From contig CAJNDT010005913.1 in the NCBI GenBank assembly GCA_905221615.1, positions 2,418,001-2,482,000 on the forward strand: 64,000 nt of DNA, given 5' to 3'. This DNA is from Symbiodinium sp. CCMP2592. Lineage: Eukaryota; Sar; Dinophyceae; Suessiales; Symbiodiniaceae. Below the pieces are notes generated by a model. That model made no database searches. It was not told the DNA's origin and saw only the letters and a list, made by a program, of their open reading frames with translations. Shown piece after piece: positions 36,389 through 43,991 of this stretch. How positions within the stretch are numbered: the first letter of the stretch is position 1; each line of letters starts with the position of its first letter. The translations under genes and the position numbers were made by a program.

Positions 36389-37525
36389 ATGCGGGCGATT
36401 GTGACTGGTCAGGTTGGTATGGAGAAGAAGTCGTACCTCGATGGTGTGGCTCGGTTTGCGGGTCAGCAGGGTGAATCGGTCCCGATTTACAATGTGGGGA
36501 ACATGATGTACAGCGAGGCCCCGGATATCCGGGAGGGACGGATTCTGGATCTGCCGATCTCGAGGCTGCACTCGCTGCGCCGCGCGGCTTTCAAGGACAT
36601 CATCGCGGATTCGCGCGATGAAGACACGATCGCGGTCAATACGCACGCGACGTTCCGCTGGCGGCATGGGCTGTTTAGCGCGTTTGACTTTGATCAGATC
36701 GTGAAGCTGGCGCCGGACCTGTTTATCTGCTTGGTGGACAACATCGAGGTGGTGCACAAGAACCTACACGAGGCGCATGATATTGATGCGACGCTCAAGG
36801 ACTGCATGGTGTGGCGCGAGGAAGAGATCCTGGCGACGGAGCTGATGAGTCAGGCGGTTCCTGGGAGCAAGTTCTACATTGTTTCGCGTGGTCGTCATGC
36901 TTCGACGGAGCGGACGATGTTCCGGTTGTTATGTAGGCCTGAGATGAAGAAGGTGTACCCGAGTTTCCCGATGAGTCATGTGGTGGATATGCCTGAGGTG
37001 ATGGCGGAGATTGACGCGTTTCGCGCCGAGCTCGCGGAGCACTTTATTACCTTTGATCCTGGTGATGTGGACGAGAAGCTGCTGCTGGATCGTGCGATCG
37101 AGGCGGTGAAGGACGGCAAGGACTTCTTTGATCACATGCCTCATCAGCTTGGTGGGATTCAGAAGGACATGGAACCGATCCGGATGCGGACTCGGGAGGT
37201 CATGGATATCGCGGGGGATATCGATGGTCAGATCTACATGCGGGATTTCAAGCTGATCGACCAGGCGGACATGATTGTGAGCTTTGTGCCTGAGCTGATT
37301 AGTGATGGGGGTAAGGTGATCCCGGGGCTGTCGAGTGGGGTTGAGCGTGAGCTTCAGCATGCTTGGGAGCATGCGAAAGAGGTGTATGTGGTTTGGAAGC
37401 CGAGCAAGCCGCCGAGTCCGTTTATTACGGAGACGGCGACGAAGGTTTTTGCTTCGACCGAAGAGGCACTGAAGTACTTTGAAGAGCAGGGGATGTTCTC
37501 GACGCGGAACTTGTTTGGGCAGTAA
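36389..37525 (+). CDS. Degenerate archaeal-type adenylate-kinase-like domain fused to a deoxyribosyltransferase-like domain
   Basis: 378 residues from ATG 36389, with GGGAG eight bases upstream. Residues 1-~190 resemble archaeal adenylate kinase AdkA ([37 protein letters not shown]), but the P-loop reads [11 protein letters not shown], so the usual GxGK[ST] is lost. The C-terminal ~110 residues ([39 protein letters not shown]) look like a nucleoside 2-deoxyribosyltransferase-like fold. A role in nucleotide sensing or salvage is inference. The next gene begins seven bases later. Confidence 0.65.
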   Translation: MRAIVTGQVGMEKKSYLDGVARFAGQQGESVPIYNVGNMMYSEAPDIREGRILDLPISRLHSLRRAAFKDIIADSRDEDTIAVNTHATFRWRHGLFSAFDFDQIVKLAPDLFICLVDNIEVVHKNLHEAHDIDATLKDCMVWREEEILATELMSQAVPGSKFYIVSRGRHASTERTMFRLLCRPEMKKVYPSFPMSHVVDMPEVMAEIDAFRAELAEHFITFDPGDVDEKLLLDRAIEAVKDGKDFFDHMPHQLGGIQKDMEPIRMRTREVMDIAGDIDGQIYMRDFKLIDQADMIVSFVPELISDGGKVIPGLSSGVERELQHAWEHAKEVYVVWKPSKPPSPFITETATKVFASTEEALKYFEEQGMFSTRNLFGQ

Positions 37526-37531
37526 GCGTCT

Positions 37532-38203
37532 ATGCCTTTGAATGCATCAGATCTTGCTCGCCGGCAGTGGACAGTTGAGCTGTGGCTTCGGATTTTGAGC
37601 TTGCTGTTCTTTATCCTCATGATTCCATCGGTCCTGCTTTGGCTCGTGCAGGGATTGATGGATGGTGAGTTGTTTAGTGTTTGGAACCTAGCGCCGGTGA
37701 GCTTTGCTCTCTTTTGTTTGGTTGCATCGGGTGTGCTTTGGTTCTTGAGCCGACGGCTCTCTGTGTTGCTTGTTCCGGTCCCGAGATTGAACAGGTGCCC
37801 CGGTTGTGGGTACTCGATCGACGGTCTGAGAGAAGCGACTTGCCCGGAGTGTGGGCTCGCGTTTGAATCCAATCGTGATGGCTCGGATCAATCTGATACC
37901 GAGACTTCCCCTCGGGGCGTGAGACGGATTGAACGAGATCGTCAGATTGCTGAGATAGTGTTTCGATCTGCTGGGATCTACTTGTTGATTACTCAGATGT
38001 ATGTTGGCTTTCAGTATGTGTTCCGTGCAATCAGCTATGTCTTTCTAGATCCTCAGAGCAGCATGTTTGTTTCCGGCGAGGATATTCGCTTGAACACCGA
38101 GACGGTGTTTTGGCTTGTCGTTGCTTGTGGATTTTTGTTTGGGAGTCGGTGGGCTGCTGCGATTTGTGTTCCAGAACCTAAGCGTGTTCAGGAAGGCGAT
38201 TAG
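37532..38203 (+). CDS. Membrane protein with cytoplasmic zinc ribbon
   Basis: 223 residues. Two N-terminal hydrophobic segments (ILSLLFFILMIPSVLLWLV; FALFCLVASGVLWFLS), a zinc ribbon CPGCGYSIDGLREATCPECG (about 89-108), and two weaker C-terminal hydrophobic segments. The CxxCGY...CPECG module on small membrane proteins is common in planctomycetes; function unknown. It probably shares a transcript with the gene upstream. Confidence 0.7.
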   Translation: MPLNASDLARRQWTVELWLRILSLLFFILMIPSVLLWLVQGLMDGELFSVWNLAPVSFALFCLVASGVLWFLSRRLSVLLVPVPRLNRCPGCGYSIDGLREATCPECGLAFESNRDGSDQSDTETSPRGVRRIERDRQIAEIVFRSAGIYLLITQMYVGFQYVFRAISYVFLDPQSSMFVSGEDIRLNTETVFWLVVACGFLFGSRWAAAICVPEPKRVQEGD

Positions 38204-38278
38204 GTTTCATCTCGTTTTCTAACCCAAGATTTACGCTCTAATCGACTGTTTACCGGTCGTTTTTATGGTTGTGCTGTG

Positions 38279-38602
38279 ATGTTGATGTATGTTCTGGGCG
38301 TGAATACATCACATTTGATTGTTGGTGTTGTTGGTTTTTGCTCGCTTGGGGCTTTGGCTCTTGCTTGTTCGACGGTGTCGCTGCAGGCGGATCATCGGAT
38401 TACCACGATGGATTATGACATCGCGTGGTTTGATGATTTCGGGAACCTCACGGGGTTCAATCAGCTGCGGTCGTGGAGCCCGGGTGAGTTTTATGATTTC
38501 ATGTTCGATCAGAGCGACACGCTCGGCGACACGGCTTTTATGCATGTGACGCAGGATTCGAGCATGTCGGAGATGTTGATCTTTATTGAGGAGACTGAAT
38601 GA
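38279..38602 (+). CDS. Short secreted protein, probable truncated paralogue of its downstream neighbours
   Basis: 107 residues from ATG 38279. Signal-peptide-like N-terminus (LIVGVVGFCSLGALALACS), then DHRITTMDYDIAWFDDFGNLTGFNQ, which lines up with DDRGISLDVGYSWFDQGQF at the start of the mature protein at 39418. It ends after about 70 mature residues without the C-terminal anchor its relatives have. Its stop overlaps the next start (ATGA). It may be an anchorless secreted form or the remnant of a disrupted copy. Confidence 0.6.
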   Translation: MLMYVLGVNTSHLIVGVVGFCSLGALALACSTVSLQADHRITTMDYDIAWFDDFGNLTGFNQLRSWSPGEFYDFMFDQSDTLGDTAFMHVTQDSSMSEMLIFIEETE

Positions 38603-39300
38603 TGAGTATTCGGCATGCGATGATTCTGTCAGTTTGTGGTTGCTCTGCTGTTTCAATGGCGGGTGTGATGTCGCTTGAGGGTGATATGCGGACTCAGCTT
38701 TATGACATCTCTGCGGAGACTAGCTCGTTTCCTCCTGATTTCTTGTTTGATGGGACTGGTGGTCCTGTGATGTCTCCGATCACATTTGGGGACTGGGAGT
38801 ATGATGATTCGTTCTCGATTCCGGCGATGTCGATGAGTATGTATCACTCCTCATCGGTGACCAGTGAGCTGCTGCTTGCTGAGGGATCGATTGAGGGAAT
38901 CGTCACCCCAGGTGTTGCAAACTATGTATTCACCACAGGTGTTGGATTCAACGATTTCAATATCACATTCTCAGTAGGCGAGACGACTGAGTTTTTGATT
39001 GACGCAACGCTAACGGCATCTGGTCTATCCGGGAACTCGTCTGTAGTGATCCGGAATGCCACTTCGCCGTTCACGGTGCTGTATTCTCAGCAAGCGATGA
39101 ACACGAGTATTGAGATCCACGAGACTATCGAGCTTGAGGCGGGAACATACAGCTTCCAGCTCATCTCGAATGTCTCGCTTGCGCCGGTTGTGGGGTTGGA
39201 TTCCGCTTCTTATTCTGGATCTCTGAGTGTGGTGCCTGCGCCGTCGGTGCTTGGTTTGATTGGGGTTTCGGGGATCTTTGCATCACGCCGGCGTCGGTGA
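38599..39300 (+). CDS. Secreted PEP-CTERM-like protein, tandem family member
   Basis: 233 residues. Signal peptide SVCGCSAVSMAGVMS, a beta-rich domain (FSVGETTEFLIDATLTASG, VRNATSPFTVLYSQQ, IELEAGTYSFQLIS) and the C-terminal sorting tail VPAPSVLGLIGVSGIFASRRRR cut at the last Arg. It has GAGGAG upstream and is coupled to the short gene before it. The 3' end is nearly identical in DNA to that of the gene at 39418. Confidence 0.8.
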   Translation: MMSIRHAMILSVCGCSAVSMAGVMSLEGDMRTQLYDISAETSSFPPDFLFDGTGGPVMSPITFGDWEYDDSFSIPAMSMSMYHSSSVTSELLLAEGSIEGIVTPGVANYVFTTGVGFNDFNITFSVGETTEFLIDATLTASGLSGNSSVVIRNATSPFTVLYSQQAMNTSIEIHETIELEAGTYSFQLISNVSLAPVVGLDSASYSGSLSVVPAPSVLGLIGVSGIFASRRRR

Positions 39301-39417
39301 TTGAGCAACTGAGTTCTGTTTGTTCTATGTGATAGCGCGTGACATTCCCGTCGATGAAACCTGTGTGGGGATGGGTGCGAATGTAATTACGTATATTCTG
39401 AAACAAGGGGACATGTT

Positions 39418-40134
39418 GTGGAAAGTATTTGCATATATAAAATAGTCGCTGGGATCGGTTACTTTTCAATGGCTGCGATGGCGAGTCCGATGCAGCTTGT
39501 TTCAGATGATCGCGGGATTTCTCTGGATGTCGGGTACAGTTGGTTTGATCAAGGACAGTTCAACACTGTAAACGAATCTGATTTGGTTGTGCCGATGGGT
39601 GCATTCTCGGCTGTCAATGAAGAGACGATCATCACTCATCAGACCGGGTACCTTGGCGCCTCGCAACTTTCTGAGGTTTCTGAGCTGCAGATCAGTGGGC
39701 AGGGTCAGATTTTGGGTTCGGCAGAGTCTGAGGATGGGATTGCTTACGAGATGTTTGAGACTGCTGGGATCAGCTCTGTAGCTGTGGAGTTTTCCATCAG
39801 CGAACAGACTGCGTTTTTTCTTGATGCGTTGTTGTACTCGAGCGGGTCGCCTGGCGAGAGCGGGGTGTGGCTGCGAGGGATCAACGGCACAGCGTTTTAC
39901 TTTCATGACTCTACCAACTTGTATGACTCTGAGAATACATATGTGGATGTAGAGCAGGGCTTTGTGCTTGATGCGGGATCGTATGTGTTTGAGATGAGTT
40001 CATCTCTCTTTTCGAGCGACGCAGACTATGGGGCGATGGCATCGTTTCAGGGCAGCTTGAGTGTGGTGCCTGCGCCTTCATCGCTTGGTTTGATTGGTGT
40101 TTCGGGGATCTTTGCATCACGCCGGCGTCGGTGA
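39418..40134 (+). CDS. Secreted PEP-CTERM-like protein, tandem family member
   Basis: 238 residues from a GTG at 39418 after AAGGGG. It shares domain organisation with the protein at 38599: WFDQGQF-type N-terminal motif, the segment FSISEQTAFFLDALLYSSGSP (compare FSVGETTEFLIDATLTASG), GFVLDAGSYVFEM, and the tail VPAPSSLGLIGVSGIFASRRRR. The tail hydrophobic stretch followed by Arg4 fits anchoring and trimming by an exosortase-like enzyme, none of which is encoded here. Confidence 0.8.
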   Translation: MESICIYKIVAGIGYFSMAAMASPMQLVSDDRGISLDVGYSWFDQGQFNTVNESDLVVPMGAFSAVNEETIITHQTGYLGASQLSEVSELQISGQGQILGSAESEDGIAYEMFETAGISSVAVEFSISEQTAFFLDALLYSSGSPGESGVWLRGINGTAFYFHDSTNLYDSENTYVDVEQGFVLDAGSYVFEMSSSLFSSDADYGAMASFQGSLSVVPAPSSLGLIGVSGIFASRRRR

Positions 40135-40170
40135 TTGACTGAAACAAGTTGCGAAAGAATCCCAATGAGC

Positions 40171-40189
40171 GGTTGCGGGGATGGTCCCG
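40171..40189 (+). promoter_or_regulatory. Repeated palindromic motif upstream of first DUF4870 gene
   Basis: GGTTGCGGGGATGGTCCCG, 19 bases before the ATG at 40208. It contains the inverted repeat GGGAnnnTCCC-type core and recurs with one change upstream of the second DUF4870 gene. It could be an operator or a duplicated leader. TTGCGG here with GATACT 17 bases on could also be a promoter. Confidence 0.45.
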
Positions 40190-40207
40190 TGGTGGGATAC
40201 TTGTCTC

Positions 40208-40648
40208 ATGAGCGAAGAACACGTACAGGATGGGCAGGGAGATGATGTTCGGCACGCGCCGGTCAATGAGCGCGGGCGGGCGTTTGATCCCGATGTGACG
40301 GACGATGAGAAGTCGTTTGCGTTGTGGATGCATCTGGCGCTGCTGGCGCACTTGGTGTTGTCGTTGATCGCGATCATTATCCCGATTGTGATGTGGCAGG
40401 TGAAGAAGGATGAGTCGCCGTTCCTCGATGATCATGGTCGTGAGGCGGTGAACTTCCAGATTTCGCTGTTGATCTGGTCGCTGGTGTTTGGGCTCGCATC
40501 GATCCCGATCGGGTTCTTGACCTGTGGCGTGGGGTTCGTGATCGCGTTTGTGCCTTATGTGGTCGGACTGATCGGGATGATCCAGGCATCGCAGGCGGCG
40601 AATCGTGGCGAGTTCTATCGCTATCCGATGACGATGCGGTTTGTGTGA
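40208..40648 (+). CDS. DUF4870 membrane protein (paralogue 1)
   Basis: 146 residues from ATG 40208. Hydrophilic N-terminus with PVNERGRAFDPD, then DEKSFALWMHLALLAHLVL, an amphipathic PFLDDHGREAVNFQISL motif typical of DUF4870, and two further membrane segments, ending ANRGEFYRYPMTMRFV. The family resembles Tic20-like small membrane proteins of unknown role. It is clearly duplicated with the next gene. Confidence 0.85.
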   Translation: MSEEHVQDGQGDDVRHAPVNERGRAFDPDVTDDEKSFALWMHLALLAHLVLSLIAIIIPIVMWQVKKDESPFLDDHGREAVNFQISLLIWSLVFGLASIPIGFLTCGVGFVIAFVPYVVGLIGMIQASQAANRGEFYRYPMTMRFV

Positions 40649-40692
40649 TCACGTGATTCCCTGAAATCTCTGTAGACGGATTCCCAACTGTT

Positions 40693-40711
40693 GGTTGCGG
40701 GGATGATCCCG
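40693..40711 (+). promoter_or_regulatory. Repeated palindromic motif upstream of second DUF4870 gene
   Basis: GGTTGCGGGGATGATCCCG differs from the copy at 40171-40189 by one base and is also just ahead of a DUF4870 start. The CGGGGATGATCCCG core is an imperfect palindrome. Conservation outside the coding region suggests a shared control element, unless it is simply recent duplication. Confidence 0.45.
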
Positions 40712-40729
40712 CTCTAAAGGAACTGGGAT

Positions 40730-41152
40730 ATGAGCAATGCTGGGTCTGCGGCTGAAGCACCTGTGAATGATCGTGGCCGGGCGTTTGATCCCGATGCGAG
40801 CAAGGCGGAGCGGAGCTTTGCGGTGTACATGCACCTGAGTTTGCTCTTGCACTTGGTGCTTTCGTTTTTGGCTTTGATTGTGCCTTATGTGATGTGGTCA
40901 TCGAAGCGGGAGGGGTCGCCGTTCTTGGATGATCATGGTCGCGAGGCGTTAAACTTCCAGATTTCGATTGTGGTATGGACGATCGTATTCGCGGCTCTTG
41001 CGGTTCCTGTAGCCTACTTTACGGATACGCTGGCGCTGCTGGTGATTCTGTTCCCGCATGTGCTCGGGATTGTCGGGATGTGTTGCGCGGCGTCTGCGGC
41101 GAATCGCGGGGAGTTCTTTCGGTATCCGATGACACTTCGCCTGCTTACATAA
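40730..41152 (+). CDS. DUF4870 membrane protein (paralogue 2)
   Basis: 140 residues, about half identical to the preceding protein: PVNDRGRAFDPD, SFAVYMHLSLLLHLVLSFLALIVPYVMW, SPFLDDHGREALNFQISI, ANRGEFFRYPMTLRLL. Three membrane segments. It has AAAGGA about nine bases before the ATG. Tandem duplication is evident; function unknown. Confidence 0.85.
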   Translation: MSNAGSAAEAPVNDRGRAFDPDASKAERSFAVYMHLSLLLHLVLSFLALIVPYVMWSSKREGSPFLDDHGREALNFQISIVVWTIVFAALAVPVAYFTDTLALLVILFPHVLGIVGMCCAASAANRGEFFRYPMTLRLLT

Positions 41153-41203
41153 CTGGGATCATGCTTTCATGACTGTGTATCGCTGCACTCATCTGCAGCG
41201 TTT

Positions 41204-43069
41204 TTAGTTGGTGCCGGCGAGTTTGCGGACGGTGGTGTCGAAGTTCTTCACGAGTGCGCTGATGACGGCGTAGACGATTCCGATGTATATCCCGGCGCTG
41301 ATGATCGCCCCCACAGCGAGTGCGATGCGTGCGGTGAAGAGGCCGTCGGTTCCTGAGTCGACTGTTTCGGCAAGGCGCTGCGCGGGGACAACTAGCGCGT
41401 CGAGCAGAGACGCTGGGGAGAGCGACGCGAGCGCGGGTCCGATGACGGGCATGTCTGACGCGGAGGCCCAACCACAGAGTCCCAGGATTCCTGAGACGAC
41501 GGCGACGATCGCGACGGTTCCGATGACTGCGGCGAGGGTGCCTTTGGATTTGAGTGACCACTGGAGACCGATCATGACGCAGAAAGCCATGAACGGTATG
41601 AGGACGAGGGGGGCGAGGAGTCCCGCTTCTGGGAGTACGACTGGCGCGTTGATCGCGGTTCCAGAGACGGTCGAAGTCGGGATGTTTGCGAGGGTGTCTT
41701 GTCCGAGTCCTCCGGTGAGTGCGTAGAGGCCGGCGAGTCCGATGGTGAAGACGGGGACGGCGATGAGGGGGAGGAGATAGGAGACGAGTCCTCGGAGCTT
41801 TCCGGTGAGGTACATGCGTGGGGTGATGGGTGTGGTGAGGATGAGGTCGAGGGTGCCGTCTTCTCGTTCTCCGGCGACGGCGGTGGCGGCCATGTTGATC
41901 GCGATGAGCGCGATGACGAAGACTTCTGTGAAGACGACGGAGCGGATGATGAACTGGTAGTCGGAGGTGTTGATGGATTGGGTGTGGTAGAGGATCGTGA
42001 GGACGAGACCGAGGACGAGACCTCCGATCACAAAGGACCAGCGCGCGATGATGCGCCAGAATGTCGCGTTGCGTGCGGCGGCTTCGCGCCATGCGATCGG
42101 GTTTGACCAAACGGTGCGTGGTGGACGATGTTCGACAGTCGCGCCTTTGCCGAGGAGTCTCCGGTGGAGAGGGACGGCGGCTGTGGACTTGGTGATGTTC
42201 TTGAGTCCGCCTGTTCGGACGGTGAGGGTGGAGGCGAGGACGAGGAATCCGGAGAGTAGGAGCGAGGCGTAAACCCATGCTCGCGCGGGGGACTCGAGCA
42301 TGAGTGCTTTGAGTCCGGTGTAGGTGCCTGGGATCGCGGCGGGGTAGGACGCTGGAGAAAGCAGCGCGCGGAGTGCGAGGAAGGGGTTGAATGCAGAGAT
42401 GACGGTGACGCCTTCTCCGGCTGGTCCAGCACCCATGCCTCTTGATCGGAACCACGCGTCGAGCGCGAGGGTGATCGCGAGATAGGTGATGACGGAGACA
42501 TAGAACGCAAACACTGCACGTTGTCCGACGAGGCGGGATACTGAGAGCGCGATCGCGATGGATCCGACGAGGATCGCGGCGCCGGCGCTGACGATGTAGA
42601 CGGCGATGATGGATCGTCCTGGGACTCCACCAAAGAACTGGGTGAGTGCGAAGAGGGGGAGGGATGCGAAGAGCAGAGCGAGGACGAAGAAGAGTCGGCC
42701 GAGGAGGTTTCCGAGGACGATCTCGAGTTTGGACATTGGAGTGGTGAGGAGGATGTCCCAAGTTTTGGGGCTCGCTTCGTGTGAGATGGCGCCGGCCATG
42801 AACACGGGGGCGATGATGCAGATGAGCGCGACCTGAAGGTAGGCGATCCCGGCGAAGGCGGAGGCGCCTGCGGAAGCGAGCTCGCGGTAGGAGACGTCTC
42901 CGGTTGGGGTGGAGCCGAGCATGGCCCACAGCAGAACGAGGATGAGTACTGCGAGGTATCCGGAGCGCGCGTAGTTGTGCTTGGAACGGCGTGATGCGTT
43001 TTGAACGAGTCGAACTGCGATTGGGTTTGCGGGTCCTAACCGAAGGAGCCAGCGGAGAAATATGGGCAT
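41204..43069 (-). CDS. ABC-2 type transporter permease
   Basis: 621 residues with about 12 hydrophobic segments in two similar halves. Each half carries the ABC-2 permease loop: ISHEASPKTWDILLTTPMSKLEIVLGNL (first) and VAGEREDGTLDLILTTPITPRMYLTGKL (second). So it is a fused double permease, as seen in gliding or Nos-type exporters of planctomycetes. No ATPase gene is adjacent. Substrate unknown. Confidence 0.85.
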   Translation of the reverse strand: MPIFLRWLLRLGPANPIAVRLVQNASRRSKHNYARSGYLAVLILVLLWAMLGSTPTGDVSYRELASAGASAFAGIAYLQVALICIIAPVFMAGAISHEASPKTWDILLTTPMSKLEIVLGNLLGRLFFVLALLFASLPLFALTQFFGGVPGRSIIAVYIVSAGAAILVGSIAIALSVSRLVGQRAVFAFYVSVITYLAITLALDAWFRSRGMGAGPAGEGVTVISAFNPFLALRALLSPASYPAAIPGTYTGLKALMLESPARAWVYASLLLSGFLVLASTLTVRTGGLKNITKSTAAVPLHRRLLGKGATVEHRPPRTVWSNPIAWREAAARNATFWRIIARWSFVIGGLVLGLVLTILYHTQSINTSDYQFIIRSVVFTEVFVIALIAINMAATAVAGEREDGTLDLILTTPITPRMYLTGKLRGLVSYLLPLIAVPVFTIGLAGLYALTGGLGQDTLANIPTSTVSGTAINAPVVLPEAGLLAPLVLIPFMAFCVMIGLQWSLKSKGTLAAVIGTVAIVAVVSGILGLCGWASASDMPVIGPALASLSPASLLDALVVPAQRLAETVDSGTDGLFTARIALAVGAIISAGIYIGIVYAVISALVKNFDTTVRKLAGTN

Positions 43070-43176
43070 GTATGGAGTGTATCGCTTGTTATGAGCAGCG
43101 TTGCGGGTTTTTCTCGGGCGTAGAGCTTGTTCGTACAGTCATGATTCACTGCTGTTCGGATTCATAATTATTTGTG

Positions 43177-43205
43177 TTGCAATCATTTATGTGTTTCTGT
43201 TAGAC
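43177..43205 (+). promoter_or_regulatory. Candidate sigma-70 promoter
   Basis: TTGCAA (43177-43182), 17 bases, then TTAGAC (43200-43205), in the only A+T-rich part of the 274-base gap upstream of the secreted protein at 43344. The predicted leader of about 130 bases contains an inverted repeat GGTCTCT...AGAGGACC. Confidence 0.5.
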
Positions 43206-43343
43206 TGAAATCGCGAGGCCGGGACGCTGGTCTCTGAGAGAAAAGAGAGGACCAAGAGACAATCTGTATTCCAACTGTGTTGTTGGATTCTTGCATCTTT
43301 GTGTTTCTCTCGTGGGCAAAAACCTTAGAGAAAGGGGTTTCAC

Positions 43344-43847
43344 ATGAAGAAGGCAATCACAATTCTTGCCGCATTGGGCGCCGCATCGACTGCGAACGCT
43401 GGGCTGACACTTGACGATCTTTCGATCGGCACCTTGATGGGTGGCGACAGCGTCATGGGCGACACGGCACTCTCGACTGATGACATGAACGCGGACACCA
43501 TCGGTACCGGCGGCTCATGGAGCGGTGGCGATGATGTCTACACACTCGTCTGGGGCGGCGGCGACCTGACCCTCGACCTGCTGTTCACTGATGATCTGGG
43601 CGATCTCGATCTGTTCCTCTTTGACAACAACAACCCTGCGGGCGAGCTCGCTCAGGGGATCTCTGTTGATGACAATGAAACAGTCGAGGTTTTAGGGCTC
43701 GCTGCAGGCACTTACTGGGTGAGTGTTGACGGCTGGTTGGGTGCTACCAACAGCTACACACTGAATGTTTCGCAGGACATTCCTGCACCAGCTGGCTTGG
43801 CCGTGATCGGTCTTGGTGGTTTGGTCGCTGGACGCCGTCGTCGCTGA
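43344..43847 (+). CDS. Small secreted PEP-CTERM-like protein with PPC-like domain
   Basis: 167 residues with GAAAGGGG upstream. Clean signal peptide (MKKAITILAALGAASTANA), then an acidic beta-sandwich with DLTLDLLFTDDLGDLDLFLFDNN and VEVLGLAAGTYWVSVDGW, like bacterial pre-peptidase C-terminal domains. The tail IPAPAGLAVIGLGGLVAGRRRR is a PEP-CTERM-like sorting signal. Its own promoter and terminator make it a single-gene unit; it could be an abundant surface protein. Confidence 0.85.
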   Translation: MKKAITILAALGAASTANAGLTLDDLSIGTLMGGDSVMGDTALSTDDMNADTIGTGGSWSGGDDVYTLVWGGGDLTLDLLFTDDLGDLDLFLFDNNNPAGELAQGISVDDNETVEVLGLAAGTYWVSVDGWLGATNSYTLNVSQDIPAPAGLAVIGLGGLVAGRRRR

Positions 43848-43894
43848 TTCAACTCTCCAAGTTTTTCATCTGACGACAGACTGCTGAGCAGGTT

Positions 43895-43927
43895 CCGCCG
43901 CACACTTTCGGGTGTGCGGCGGTTTTT
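43895..43927 (+). terminator. Strong intrinsic terminator
   Basis: CCGCCGCACAC-tttcg-GGTGTGCGGCGG (G+C-rich stem with UUCG-type loop) followed by TTTTT, 48 bases past the stop of the small secreted protein. Confidence 0.93.
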
Positions 43928-43935
43928 ATGAGTAG

Positions 43936-43964
43936 AAAAAAACACCCGCTATGAAGCGGGCGTT
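43936..43964 (-). terminator. Intrinsic terminator of clpC
   Basis: On the minus strand AACGCCCGCT-tcat-AGCGGGTGTT is followed by TTTTT, 28 bases beyond the clpC stop codon. It is back to back with the terminator of the convergent gene. Confidence 0.88.
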
Positions 43965-43991
43965 GGTGTGGATTCAAATCAGCTGAATCAA

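Noticed and set aside
41145..42929. 594-codon Arg/His-rich minus-strand frame
   Set aside because: Shadow of the ABC-2 permease in a neighbouring frame; no family features.
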